Below, one piece after another: positions 8,360 to 18,152 of a DNA stretch of 43,724 nucleotides. The translations under genes and the position numbers were made by a program. The stretch is from Sulfurospirillaceae bacterium (GTDB lineage Bacteria > Campylobacterota > Campylobacteria > Campylobacterales > Sulfurospirillaceae). Every line of letters begins with the position of its first letter. The stretch's first letter is position 1. Below the pieces are notes generated by a model. The model was not told where the DNA came from and made no database searches. It worked only from the letters and a program-made list of their open reading frames with translations. The stretch spans positions 1-43,724 of the forward strand of contig JAQUWL010000018.1 of assembly GCA_028692875.1 (NCBI GenBank). Direction: 5' to 3'.

Positions 8360-10786
8360 ATGAAATTTAGCGATTATAACTCTTTTCCAACAGAAGTGCC
8401 TATTGTTGTTGAAGATAATCTTTTTTTGTACCCTTTTATGATTTCGCCACTTTTTTTGGCAGATCAAGAAAATATCAATGCTGTAAATAGTGCACTAGAG
8501 AAGAACTCTTTGGTTATGGTTTGTACTGCCATAAGTGGAAAAGAGGGTGGAAGAGATTTTAACTCTATCTATGACGTGGGCGTTATAGGCTCTATTATGC
8601 GAAAAGTTGATTTGCCTGATGGTCGCATTAAGATACTTTTTCAAGGCATGAAGCGAGGCAAAATAGTTAGCTCGTTGCACGTTGCTCCTTTAAGTGCCAT
8701 GGTTGATGTTATACGCTCTGTTTCAACTAAAACTTCAAAAAGCGATGCCGCACTATCGGTTTTAAAAGAGAAGATGGCGATTTTGGCAAATGTTGGAAAT
8801 CAGTTTCCGACAGATTTGCTAAAAACCATAGAGGATAACAACGACACAAATCGGATTTGCGATCTTATAGCTAGCACTATAAGACTCAAAAAAGATCAAG
8901 CATACAGTCTTTTTGTTGAGGATAATGACGTGAAAAGACTTTTTTTGCTTATAGATTATGTGAGCGAAGAGATAGAGTCAAGCAAGCTTAAAAAAGAGAT
9001 TAAGACAAAAGTTCATTCCCAAATAGAAAAGGTCAATAAAGAGTATTTTCTAAAAGAGCAGTTGAGACAGATTCAAAAAGAGCTTGGAACCGACAACCAA
9101 AGGGAAGAGGAGATAGAGGAGTATCGAAAAAAACTTGAAGCAAAGAAAAATCATATGGACGAAGATGCTTCAAAAGAGATAAAAAAACAGATAGACAAGC
9201 TTTCAAGAATGCATCCTGATTCTGCGGATGCAAATTTGATACAAAGCTATTTGGATTGGGTTATTGACATTCCTTTTGGTAAATTTTCAAAAAAAACACT
9301 TGATATTACTGAGGTAAAGTCGCAACTTGACAAAGACCACTATGCGCTTGAAAAAGCCAAAGAGCGAATCGAGGAGTTTTTTGCAGTAAAGGAGCTTTTG
9401 GCAAAAAGGGGCATAGAGGACAAATCCTCAAAAGGTGCTATTTTATGTTTTATGGGGCCTCCAGGTGTAGGAAAAACTTCACTTGCAAACTCTATCGCCA
9501 AAGCACTTAAGCGAGAGCTTGTGCGTATTGCTTTGGGAGGGTTGGAAGATGTAAATGAGTTAAGAGGTCATAGAAGAACTTATATTGGGGCGATGCCAGG
9601 GCGAATTGTTCAAGGAATCATTGAAGCAAAAGAGATGAATCCTGTTGTAGTGCTTGATGAGATAGACAAAGTGGCAAGAAGTTTCAAGGGTGATCCGACT
9701 GCGGTTTTGCTTGAAGTGCTTGACCCAGAACAAAACAATAAATTTAGAGACTACTATTTAAATTTCAATATTGACTTGAGCAAAGTGATATTTATAGCAA
9801 CGGCAAATGACATAAGTACTATCCCAGCACCTCTTAGAGATAGAATGGAGTTCATTTTTCTAAGCTCATATACGCCACAAGAGAAGTATGAGATAGCCAA
9901 AAAATATCTTATACCGCAAGAGTTGAAAAAACACGGACTGAAACCTAGTGAAATTTCTATAACAAAGCCAACATTGCAGTTGATTATCTCAAATTATACA
10001 AGAGAGTCTGGCGTGCGAAATCTAAGACGCCGAATTGCTGAGATTTTGCGTAAAGTGGCAAAGCAGATTTTGATAGATAGTACACTCTCTAAGGTTTCGA
10101 TAACTCAGCATAACCTTAAAGAGTATCTGCCAAAGAGTGTTTTTGAGATTGAAGAGACAGATAAAGAAAATTTTGTAGGGCAGGTTAATGGTCTGGCGTG
10201 GACAAGCGTTGGCGGAGATGTGCTTAAGATAGAGGCCATCAAGATACAAGGAAAAGGTGCAATTCAGCTAACAGGCTCTTTGGGTGATGTTATGAAAGAG
10301 TCCGCAAAGATAGCTCTAAGTGTGGTAAAAGTTCTAATAGATGAGAAAAAATTGGATGTGCCTTTGGCGTTGATTCCAAATGCTCCGTCAAGCAAAGACG
10401 AGCCTTTTAGTGCAACTACTGAGCCAAGCGATATGTATAGACGAAATGATTTGCATATTCACGTTCCTGAAGGTGCTACGCCAAAGGATGGCCCAAGTGC
10501 TGGAATTACAATGGCAACAGCTATCGCATCTGTTTTTTCAGGCAAGAAGGTAAGAAGTGACGTTGCCATGACTGGCGAGCTAACATTGAGTGGAAAGGTT
10601 TTGCCAATAGGTGGACTCAAAGAAAAACTTATAGCTGCCTACAAAGCTAAAATTAAAACTGCTTTGGTGCCTACTAAAAATTATGAAAAAGATTTGGATG
10701 AAATTCCTGATGAGGTTAAAGAAAAACTAAAAATTATACCTGTTGCAAGGATTGAAGAAGTTTTGACTTTGGCGTTGGAAAAATAA
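8360..10786 (+). CDS. lon: ATP-dependent protease Lon
   Basis: An 808-residue Lon protease. The N-terminal substrate-binding domain (1-200) begins FPTEVPIVVEDNLFLYPFM. A coiled-coil region follows. The AAA+ module has Walker A GPPGVGKT (366-373) and Walker B VVVLDEIDK, and the C-terminal protease has Ser713 in PKDGPSAGITM and Lys756 in GGLKEKL. The 43-residue spacing of the dyad equals that of E. coli Ser679/Lys722. It degrades misfolded and regulatory proteins in the cytoplasm. The ATG at 8360 follows CGGAG. It is preceded by a hairpin and followed by a strong one, so it is probably its own unit or partly read from bamD. Confidence 0.97.
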   Translation: MKFSDYNSFPTEVPIVVEDNLFLYPFMISPLFLADQENINAVNSALEKNSLVMVCTAISGKEGGRDFNSIYDVGVIGSIMRKVDLPDGRIKILFQGMKRGKIVSSLHVAPLSAMVDVIRSVSTKTSKSDAALSVLKEKMAILANVGNQFPTDLLKTIEDNNDTNRICDLIASTIRLKKDQAYSLFVEDNDVKRLFLLIDYVSEEIESSKLKKEIKTKVHSQIEKVNKEYFLKEQLRQIQKELGTDNQREEEIEEYRKKLEAKKNHMDEDASKEIKKQIDKLSRMHPDSADANLIQSYLDWVIDIPFGKFSKKTLDITEVKSQLDKDHYALEKAKERIEEFFAVKELLAKRGIEDKSSKGAILCFMGPPGVGKTSLANSIAKALKRELVRIALGGLEDVNELRGHRRTYIGAMPGRIVQGIIEAKEMNPVVVLDEIDKVARSFKGDPTAVLLEVLDPEQNNKFRDYYLNFNIDLSKVIFIATANDISTIPAPLRDRMEFIFLSSYTPQEKYEIAKKYLIPQELKKHGLKPSEISITKPTLQLIISNYTRESGVRNLRRRIAEILRKVAKQILIDSTLSKVSITQHNLKEYLPKSVFEIEETDKENFVGQVNGLAWTSVGGDVLKIEAIKIQGKGAIQLTGSLGDVMKESAKIALSVVKVLIDEKKLDVPLALIPNAPSSKDEPFSATTEPSDMYRRNDLHIHVPEGATPKDGPSAGITMATAIASVFSGKKVRSDVAMTGELTLSGKVLPIGGLKEKLIAAYKAKIKTALVPTKNYEKDLDEIPDEVKEKLKIIPVARIEEVLTLALEK

Positions 10787-10802
10787 TTTTTGGAAGATTG
10801 GA

Positions 10803-10829
10803 GTAAGGAGAGATTTTGTCTCTCCTTAC
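10803..10829 (+). terminator. Strong hairpin after lon
   Basis: A perfect 11-bp stem, GTAAGGAGAGA (10803-10813) and TCTCTCCTTAC (10819-10829), with a 5-nt loop TTTTG. The 3' arm runs directly into TACATGTA (10827-10834). It lies between the convergent lon and rpsR and can serve both strands. There is no T-run of note. Confidence 0.7.
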
Positions 10830-10847
10830 ATGTAAGTCTAAAAAGGC

Positions 10848-11114
10848 TTATTGTTGGATTTGCTCGAAAGGAACAGCGACCACTTTTCTTGTGTCGATGA
10901 TGTAAGGGATAACTGCTGTGTGACGTGCACGTTTGATGGCAAGTTCTACCATCTCTTGATGTCTTTTGCAGTTGCCTGTTAAACGACGTGGCATAATTTT
11001 ATAACGCTCTGAAAGTGAGTGTCTTAAAATTTTTGCATCTTTATAATCAATATACTCAATTTTTGCTTCGCAGTATTTGCAATATTTGCGTGCATATTTT
11101 CTTTTCTCTGCCAT
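10848..11114 (-). CDS. rpsR: 30S ribosomal protein S18
   Basis: An 88-residue S18. The N-terminus carries C-x2-C (KYCKYCEAK), as in zinc-binding S18 variants, and the core contains [21 protein letters not shown] and the NCKRHQ motif, with [12 protein letters not shown] at the C-terminus. S18 pairs with S6 on the 30S platform. It is the last gene of rpsF-ssb-rpsR, an order conserved widely. A 126-bp gap with two small inverted repeats separates it from ssb. Confidence 0.95.
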   Translation of the reverse strand: MAEKRKYARKYCKYCEAKIEYIDYKDAKILRHSLSERYKIMPRRLTGNCKRHQEMVELAIKRARHTAVIPYIIDTRKVVAVPFEQIQQ

Positions 11115-11214
11115 TTTTTCTTCCTTATACTTATTTTAATTAACGGCTCTTAAGCAAAGCTTAACAACCTACGCTAGCCGCTTTGGCGCTAAAGCTTACC
11201 TTTTTCAAGGTAGA

Positions 11215-11236
11215 TTTTTTTCACAAGTGAAAAAAA
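11215..11236 (-). terminator. AT-rich hairpin between ssb and rpsR
   Basis: A perfect 10-bp inverted repeat (TTTTTTTCAC and GTGAAAAAAA, 2-bp centre) just after the ssb stop. It could attenuate transcription into rpsR or protect the ssb mRNA end. A smaller imperfect repeat (TAGCCGC/GGCGCTA, 11175-11191) follows. rpsR has a TTCCTT-complement ribosome binding site (AAGGAA) close to its ATG. Confidence 0.45.
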
Positions 11237-11240
11237 TATT

Positions 11241-11702
11241 CTAAAACGGTATTTCGTCATCGTTAATATCGATAACGGGTATATCGTGACCACTTTGCTC
11301 AGAAACATTAGCTCTAGAAGATGGATTGTTTTTGTAGCCTTGCTCGTTTGATTCGCCGTAAGATGTGTTGCCATCTGATTTTGTATCAATCATCTGAAGA
11401 GTCTCTACTGTAATAGAGTGTTTACTTCTTTTGGCTCCACTTTGGTCGTTCCATTGGTCAAGCTTCAATCTTCCCTCTACTAGGACTTTTTTGCCTTTGC
11501 TGAGGTATTGATTGGCGATTTCGGCTGTACGTCCAAAGAAGGTAATGTCTACAAAGCAGACCTCCTCGCCTTGACTCCCGTCTTGCTTTTTAAACTTTCT
11601 ATTTGTAGCAAGCCCAGTAGTGCAAACCGCACCGCCACTAGGAAGATAGCGAAGTTCGCAATCCCTTGTTAAATTTCCAAGCATAATGACTCTGTTAAAC
11701 AT
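11241..11702 (-). CDS. ssb: Single-stranded DNA-binding protein
   Basis: A 153-residue SSB: an OB fold at residues 1-105 (MFNRVIMLGNLTRDCELRY at the start, then TFFGRTAEIANQYLSKGKKV), a glycine/asparagine/serine linker, and the acidic tip DINDDEIPF that recruits partner proteins. It coats single-stranded DNA in replication, repair and recombination. It lies between rpsF and rpsR, the classical arrangement. The start ATG at 11700-11702 has GGAGC upstream. Confidence 0.96.
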   Translation of the reverse strand: MFNRVIMLGNLTRDCELRYLPSGGAVCTTGLATNRKFKKQDGSQGEEVCFVDITFFGRTAEIANQYLSKGKKVLVEGRLKLDQWNDQSGAKRSKHSITVETLQMIDTKSDGNTSYGESNEQGYKNNPSSRANVSEQSGHDIPVIDINDDEIPF

Positions 11703-11715
11703 TGTGGCTCCTTAA

Positions 11716-12123
11716 TTAGGCTTCTTCTGTCTCTTCAGTTTCAGCTAAAGCAGCTGGAATTTCTGGCTCTTGCTCAACGACAGGAGTTTTTTTAGTCAAT
11801 TTATCGACTTGTTTGTTCCAGTGTCTAATCTCTTTTTGATTTTCAAATTTAACCGTCATAAAACGAATAAACTCTTCAGTTATTCTGATGATACGCTCAA
11901 CCTCTGCGATAGCCGCAGTAGGAGCTGTAAAGTAGTATACTACGTAGATGCCACGTTCAAATTTATTGATTTGGTATGCAAGTTTTCGGCTACCAATGTG
12001 GTTTTTTGCGGCAATAACCGCACCATTTTTCTCTAGAATGTCGCTTAGAAAGCTCAATTTTGCCTGTAGTTCTTCCTCGTTTAACGTAGGTTTTGCTACT
12101 ACAAGCAACTCATAATGTCGCAT
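11716..12123 (-). CDS. rpsF: 30S ribosomal protein S6
   Basis: A 135-residue S6: MRHYELLVVAKPTLNEEE start, the GSRKLAYQI strand near residue 44, and GIYVVYYFTA. An acidic Glu-rich tail (residues 108-135) extends beyond the minimal S6 fold. It binds S18 on the small subunit. It is the first gene of a ribosomal/SSB trio; an AAAAGGAG site precedes the ATG. The 59-bp leader carries a TATAAT promoter element and a small hairpin with a GCAA loop, so the trio can be transcribed separately from holA. Confidence 0.95.
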   Translation of the reverse strand: MRHYELLVVAKPTLNEEELQAKLSFLSDILEKNGAVIAAKNHIGSRKLAYQINKFERGIYVVYYFTAPTAAIAEVERIIRITEEFIRFMTVKFENQKEIRHWNKQVDKLTKKTPVVEQEPEIPAALAETEETEEA

Positions 12124-12140
12124 TATTTCTCCTTTTGGAT

Positions 12141-12182
12141 TTCACTCTTGCGAGTAAGGATTTAGAATAGGGGTGGATTATA
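12141..12182 (-). promoter_or_regulatory. rpsF promoter and leader hairpin
   Basis: A consensus TATAAT on the minus strand (12177-12182) starts just after the holA stop codon. The transcript would begin about 40 nt before the rpsF ATG and contain a small hairpin (TTACTC, loop GCAA, GAGTGAA, about 12141-12157). In many bacteria an S6-S18 complex represses its own leader; whether this hairpin is that site cannot be told here. Confidence 0.5.
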
Positions 12183-13169
12183 CTACAAATAACTTTGAAA
12201 TTTTATTAAGCTAGATAGCAAAAAGGCATTCTTGTCCAAAAAAGAGGATTTTTTAAGTTTAAATTCTGTATCCACAAGAGTATGAAATAAATTTTTGTAT
12301 GTTTTCAAATCTATCTTTTTGCTTAATTGCAGTTTTTGGTTGATGACATTGGCAGGAGGAGAATATCCTAGTATTTTTTGGGCATCAAGTTGTCCATTGA
12401 GTCTAATATAGGCATTGAATAGAAAAAGCTGGGATACGTAACTTGATAGTGCGTTTATAATCTCAACTTCATTGTCGCCTTGTTCGTCAATAACTTTAGT
12501 AAAGATATCTCGCAAATCATCTTTTTTGAAGATTTTTTCGATAAATTCTTCAAGTGATACATTGCCAAGACCGTAAACCATTTTGTCGATATCTGCGGGG
12601 GTAATGTTTTTGTCCAAAATGGCTAATTTTTCAAATTCATTTGCACATAAAGCGATATCTTCTGAGTGTGCCAAATAGAGACGATGTAACGATGGTTGGT
12701 CGATTTTTAAACCCACGCTTTGTGCTTTCTCAAGAAGTAGTGCCATAGCCTCGTTGTGTTCTGGCTTAAAAAAACGCACAAAAAAAGCACTACTTTTAGC
12801 AACAAAAGCATTAGCGATTGTTTTTGCTTTTTTTTCATCTCCAAAGTATTGGTAAAGCATATAGCTTGAGTCGTTTTTGTGGCAAAGCTCAATCAAAACA
12901 GATAGTTCTTTAGAAGGTATTGTTTTGTCGGTTTTAATAACAAGAATATTTCTATCCTCAAAAAGCGATGATTGTGAAAGAAAGCTTTTAGCACTTGAAA
13001 AATCATAATCATCAAAATGCAAAAGAAGTTTTTCCTCATTTTTGGCATTTATGCTTTGGAGAGTTTTTTGTGCATAAAGGTTATTTTGGTATGGGCACAA
13101 ACCATGAAAAAAAATTGACTTGAAGGGTTTTTTGGAGTTTAAAAAAACATCAAACTCTCTTTTATACAT
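12183..13169 (-). CDS. holA: DNA polymerase III subunit delta
   Basis: A 328-residue HolA-like protein: MYKREFDVFLNSKKPFKSIFFHGL start, an AAA+-like fold without a working Walker A, and a helical C-terminal collar region (LQLSKKIDLKTYKNLFHTLVDTEFKLKKS). It opens the sliding clamp within the clamp loader. Sequence conservation of HolA is low; the call also rests on length and on the characteristic SLEEFIEKIFKKDD and ALSSYVSQLFLFNAYI segments. It overlaps rnr by 8 bp downstream of it and is co-transcribed. Confidence 0.85.
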   Translation of the reverse strand: MYKREFDVFLNSKKPFKSIFFHGLCPYQNNLYAQKTLQSINAKNEEKLLLHFDDYDFSSAKSFLSQSSLFEDRNILVIKTDKTIPSKELSVLIELCHKNDSSYMLYQYFGDEKKAKTIANAFVAKSSAFFVRFFKPEHNEAMALLLEKAQSVGLKIDQPSLHRLYLAHSEDIALCANEFEKLAILDKNITPADIDKMVYGLGNVSLEEFIEKIFKKDDLRDIFTKVIDEQGDNEVEIINALSSYVSQLFLFNAYIRLNGQLDAQKILGYSPPANVINQKLQLSKKIDLKTYKNLFHTLVDTEFKLKKSSFLDKNAFLLSSLIKFQSYL

Positions 13170-15108
13170 GACTTCTTCTTACGATTTTGCCATAAATTCG
13201 AGTGGTAGCAATATTGCTCTCGACTATTTTTACCTCAACTCTCTCTAGAAGCGAAACCTCTGAGTCTAGCAAAAATATACGAGCACCTATGATGGTATCC
13301 TCGAGTTTTGCGATAGGATTTTGCTCAACATCAGTAACAATAGCTTTAAAATTTTCTCCTACATGTAGACTTGCCCATCTCGCAAATTTTCTATCCATGT
13401 AGTCCCAAGCCACCTTGTCGCTCTCTCGCTCAAGCTTACTTATCTCTTCGCACAAGGCGTGTATGTTGCTAAGCAAAAATTTAAATCCCTTTGCATCTCC
13501 TCTTAACTCAGCTTTTAAAAGCCTATGAAGTGTTAAGTCGCTGTATCTTCTTATTGGTGATGTAAAGTGCGTATAAGTACTAAATCCAAGTCCAAAATGA
13601 CCTTTATTCTCTGGCTCATAAATCGCCTTTTTTTGGCTCTTAATGATGAGCTTATCCACCTCTTCTCTGAGATTTGCCTCATCTGCTTTGGTCTGGATTG
13701 ATTTGATGAGTGTTGGCAAATCAGGATGAGATTTGACACTTATACCGATGAGAGCAAGGTCATTTAAAAGAGATTCAAGTTTTTCGTTTGTCGGGCTTTC
13801 GTGCGTTCTAAATATGCCGTATTGTATTCGTTTGGCAGCTGCCTTGTTTGCCAAAAGCATACAATCTTCAATAAGTCCGTGCGAAGGCGTTTCAACTTCA
13901 ACTTTGGTTGAGATAAGGTTTTGATGCTCATCAACGCTCATTCTGATTTCACTGGAGCGAAACTCGAAGGCATTTTTGAGTCTTTTTTCTTTTGATTTTT
14001 TCATCAATGATGCCAAAGGAAGAAGAAATTTTAAAACCTCTTTGTCGGTTTCATCAGCACTGCTTAAATCGTTACTCAAGAAAAGGTCTATCTTGTCATA
14101 AGTGTATCTTTTGCATGAATGGATGATGCTTTGCATCAACTCCTCTTTGAGTGGCTCAAGCGTATTTGGGTCAAGTGTTATTTTAAATGTAAAAGCTAGT
14201 CTGTCCTCATTTGGCTTAAGCGAGCATATATTTTCGCTTAAAGAGCGTGGTAACATCGGAATAGATTTGTGAGGAAAATATATAGAAAAACCTCTCTCTT
14301 TTGCTTCTTTGTCGATAGGTCCTAGGTGAAAAACATACTCACTAACATCGGCTATAGCAACATAAAGTATTGAGTTTTGGATGTCAAAATAGATAGCATC
14401 ATCAAAATCTTTTGCGTCAGGTGGATCGATTGTGCAAAAAGGAAGATGTGTTAAGTCCACTCGGTGCGGATAATAGCCTTTATCCACAGAGTCTCCGTGA
14501 CTTTTTGCTTCGTCTTCAGCATCTTTGGAAAAATCCTCTTTTTTTTCAAAAAGCTCTAGTGAGATTTTTTCATCAACAGCTGGGTCGTCTAGTGTGCCTA
14601 AAACTTTATCTATCGTTCCTTTGTCGTTGCTGATTTTTAAAACGGTTCTATCTGGTAGTTGTTTAAGCGATTTTTGAGAAGCCACAATCTCTTGTGAAAG
14701 AGCTGTTTTGATATTTATGCCTACAACTCTGCCTTGTTGTGTTTTGGTGTATACGATACTTGTGCTAAACGCTCTTTTGGCGATATATATAACAGTTGCT
14801 TTGGCTCGACCACGACTTTTAGAAGAGACTCTTTTTACTATCACTATGTCGCCTCTTGAGGCTCCAAAAAGCTGATTTGGCTCTATAAGTAGGTCTTTGG
14901 AGTTTGCGTTGTCAAAGATTTCAAGAAAACCAGTTCCATTAAAGGAGATGTCTATTTTTCCAGCTTTGTAATTTTGGTTAAATTCGTAAAAATCTCTGGA
15001 ACTCTTTATGGCTCTTAATTTTATAAGGTCATTTAAGGTGCGTTCAAACTCTCGTGGAATATCTTTTTTGGATACTCCACGAGTTAGTGCAGTAAGAAAT
15101 TCTTTCAC
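13162..15108 (-). CDS. rnr: Ribonuclease R (RNB family exoribonuclease)
   Basis: A 648-residue 3'-5' exoribonuclease, shorter than E. coli RNase R (about 813) as is usual in Campylobacterota. The RNB catalytic centre is present: CTIDPPDAKDFDDAIYF carries the clustered Asp residues that bind Mg2+, followed by YVAIADVSEYV, FPHKSIPMLPRSLSENICSL and HFTSPIRRYSDLTLHRLL. A C-terminal S1-like domain begins near residue 570. The basic N-terminal region is reduced. It degrades structured RNA. It overlaps the HDOD gene by 4 bp and holA by 8 bp. Confidence 0.94.
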   Translation of the reverse strand: MKEFLTALTRGVSKKDIPREFERTLNDLIKLRAIKSSRDFYEFNQNYKAGKIDISFNGTGFLEIFDNANSKDLLIEPNQLFGASRGDIVIVKRVSSKSRGRAKATVIYIAKRAFSTSIVYTKTQQGRVVGINIKTALSQEIVASQKSLKQLPDRTVLKISNDKGTIDKVLGTLDDPAVDEKISLELFEKKEDFSKDAEDEAKSHGDSVDKGYYPHRVDLTHLPFCTIDPPDAKDFDDAIYFDIQNSILYVAIADVSEYVFHLGPIDKEAKERGFSIYFPHKSIPMLPRSLSENICSLKPNEDRLAFTFKITLDPNTLEPLKEELMQSIIHSCKRYTYDKIDLFLSNDLSSADETDKEVLKFLLPLASLMKKSKEKRLKNAFEFRSSEIRMSVDEHQNLISTKVEVETPSHGLIEDCMLLANKAAAKRIQYGIFRTHESPTNEKLESLLNDLALIGISVKSHPDLPTLIKSIQTKADEANLREEVDKLIIKSQKKAIYEPENKGHFGLGFSTYTHFTSPIRRYSDLTLHRLLKAELRGDAKGFKFLLSNIHALCEEISKLERESDKVAWDYMDRKFARWASLHVGENFKAIVTDVEQNPIAKLEDTIIGARIFLLDSEVSLLERVEVKIVESNIATTRIYGKIVRRSHV

Positions 15109-15917
15109 TGGTTAAACTGTTCCACTGTCTTTAGATAAAGGTCTTGGTCAAGGTTGTATTTAGAGACAATATTAATAGTGTTGGATACATTGTTTTCACT
15201 AAATTGTCCAAAAATATTAATTGTGTTTTTGACCACGTTTAGAGCTTGAGCAAATTCCACAATATGCTCAGGTGCATTGTTTGGGTAATTTGAAAATTGT
15301 ATTGATTCGACTAATTCTATCTCCATATTCCACTGCTCAAATACTTTTGCCGTAATCTCTTCGTTTGAAAAACCTATAATTTCACACTCAATTGCGGATA
15401 ACTCTTTCGGTGTGCTAATATTTTGTATAGCTGTTTTAAATTCTTCATCTTTCTTTTGCTCAACTAGTTCATTTGCGATAATGATTTTGCCAACCTCCAT
15501 CATAAATGAAGCAGGTTGAAGAATATCAAGCATTTCACGATTTATGTGTGAATACCATTTGAACATAAATGCACTTTGCATAGTGCTAACATCCAGAAAT
15601 TGTGCATTTGTTACACCATAAGGTTGTAAGTTTATCTTGATATTTTGCTTGATGGAACTTGAAAGTGCGAAACCTCTAATGGTTGCCATTCCAAAAAGAG
15701 ATATTGCATGTGAGATATTTTTAATTTCTCTGCTAAACCCATAAAGAGGTGAGTTGGACGATTTTAAAATATTTGCTGTTAGCATAGGGTCTTTCTCAAC
15801 CACTTTTACTAGGTCTGTTAGTGAGCTGTTTTTATCCAAGCATATTCGCTGAATATTCATAATAGTATCGTCTAGTGGTGGAAGTGCTTTTATCTTCTTT
15901 AAAATTGTATTATCCAT
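15105..15917 (-). CDS. HDOD domain protein
   Basis: A 270-residue protein consisting mainly of one HDOD domain (a relative of HD phosphohydrolases lacking full catalytic residues). Typical segments are LPPLDDTIMNIQRICLDKNSSL, PMLTANILKSSNSPLYGF and ISHAISLFGMATIRGFAL at residues 12-90. HDOD proteins act in signalling, often regulating motility or stress. No receiver or other domain is fused. It is first in the operon HDOD-rnr-holA and overlaps rnr by 4 bp. Confidence 0.85.
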   Translation of the reverse strand: MDNTILKKIKALPPLDDTIMNIQRICLDKNSSLTDLVKVVEKDPMLTANILKSSNSPLYGFSREIKNISHAISLFGMATIRGFALSSSIKQNIKINLQPYGVTNAQFLDVSTMQSAFMFKWYSHINREMLDILQPASFMMEVGKIIIANELVEQKKDEEFKTAIQNISTPKELSAIECEIIGFSNEEITAKVFEQWNMEIELVESIQFSNYPNNAPEHIVEFAQALNVVKNTINIFGQFSENNVSNTINIVSKYNLDQDLYLKTVEQFNQ

Positions 15918-16027
15918 AATCTTATCCTAAGCAAGTCAAATTTATCTGCTACATTTTATCCATACTCAGTTTATAGTTTCCTTTTTTGGAGCGATACTCC
16001 TTTTTATAGGTTACTAAGTAAGATTAC

Positions 16028-17090
<1,063 letters not shown>

Positions 17091-17091
<1 letters not shown>

Positions 17092-17900
17092 TGGGTATAG
17101 TTATTACAGTAACGTCTGGTAAGGGTGGGGTTGGGAAATCAACCACCACCGCCAACTTGGCAGTAGGTTTGGCAAATTTGGGACAAAGAGTAGTTGCTAT
17201 TGATTTTGATATTGGGCTTAGAAATCTTGATATGATTTTGGGGCTTGAAAACCGTATTGTGTACGATGTGGTTGATGTTATGGAAGGTCGTTGTAACCTT
17301 ACTCAAGCACTCATTAATGACAAAAAATCAAAATCACTATATTTTCTACCAGCGAGTCAAACGAAAGACAAAGATATCCTAAGTAAAGAGAAAGTCAAGA
17401 AGTTGATTGACACTCTTAAAGAGAGTTTTGATATCGTGATGATAGACTCCCCTGCTGGTATTGAGAGTGGTTTTGAGCACTCTATATTTTTGGCGGACAA
17501 GGCGATGATAGTCTCTACTCCAGATGTAAGTTCTGTGCGAGATGCTGATAGAGTTATTGGGATTATTGATGCAAAAAGTGAAAAAGCAAAAAATGGCGAA
17601 GAGGTCGAAAAATACGTTATTATAAATAGGCTAAAGCCTGAGATGGTTGAAGCTGGAAATATGTTAAGTATTGATGATGTATTGAGTATTTTGGCACTTC
17701 CTTTAATCGGTGTTGTTCCGGATGATGAGGATATTATAACTTCAACAAATATTGGAACGCCTATTATAAATAAAGACAAATCACTTTCGGCCGAGAGTTA
17801 TCGCAGAATCGCTCGCCGTATCTTAGGAGAAGAAGTTGAATTTATGGATTTTACTGCTAAAAAAGGATTGCTAGCCTCTTTGAAAGGACTTTTTAAATGA
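17091..17900 (+). CDS. minD: Septum site-determining protein MinD
   Basis: A 269-residue MinD ATPase with the deviant Walker [10 protein letters not shown] (residues 10-18, signature Lys11), the [11 protein letters not shown] switch I, and DSPAGIE switch II. The C-terminal amphipathic helix ([16 protein letters not shown]) targets the membrane. With MinC and MinE it blocks septation at poles. minC is not nearby. It overlaps ilvC by 1 bp and minE by 4 bp. Confidence 0.96.
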
Positions 17901-18139
17901 GTTTTTTTGCAAAATTATTTGGCATTAAAAAGTCCAATAGTGCAAAAATCGCCAAAAACAGACTTAAAGTAATGCTTTCACACGAGAGAGTGGATTGCAA
18001 GTTGCCATATTTGGACGATTTGAGAAACGATATTATTCAAGTTATTAAAAAATATACAAAAGTTGAAGACGTTAGGATTTCAACTCAGAACAACAAAAAT
18101 GTTGATCTGCTAGAAGTAGAGATTATTTTAGGCAAGTAG
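17897..18139 (+). CDS. minE: Cell division topological specificity factor MinE
   Basis: An 80-residue MinE: an N-terminal amphipathic membrane-targeting segment ([16 protein letters not shown]), the anti-MinCD helix ([16 protein letters not shown]), and the dimerisation strand with [16 protein letters not shown]. It stimulates MinD ATPase and drives pole-to-pole oscillation. The ATGA overlap with minD shows coupled translation. Confidence 0.95.
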   Translation: MSFFAKLFGIKKSNSAKIAKNRLKVMLSHERVDCKLPYLDDLRNDIIQVIKKYTKVEDVRISTQNNKNVDLLEVEIILGK

Positions 18140-18152
18140 TGTATTTTAGGAG

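Noticed and set aside
17357-17779. A 140-codon minus-strand open frame inside minD
   Set aside because: Antisense to a highly conserved gene, Ser/Ile-rich shadow translation, no start signal.
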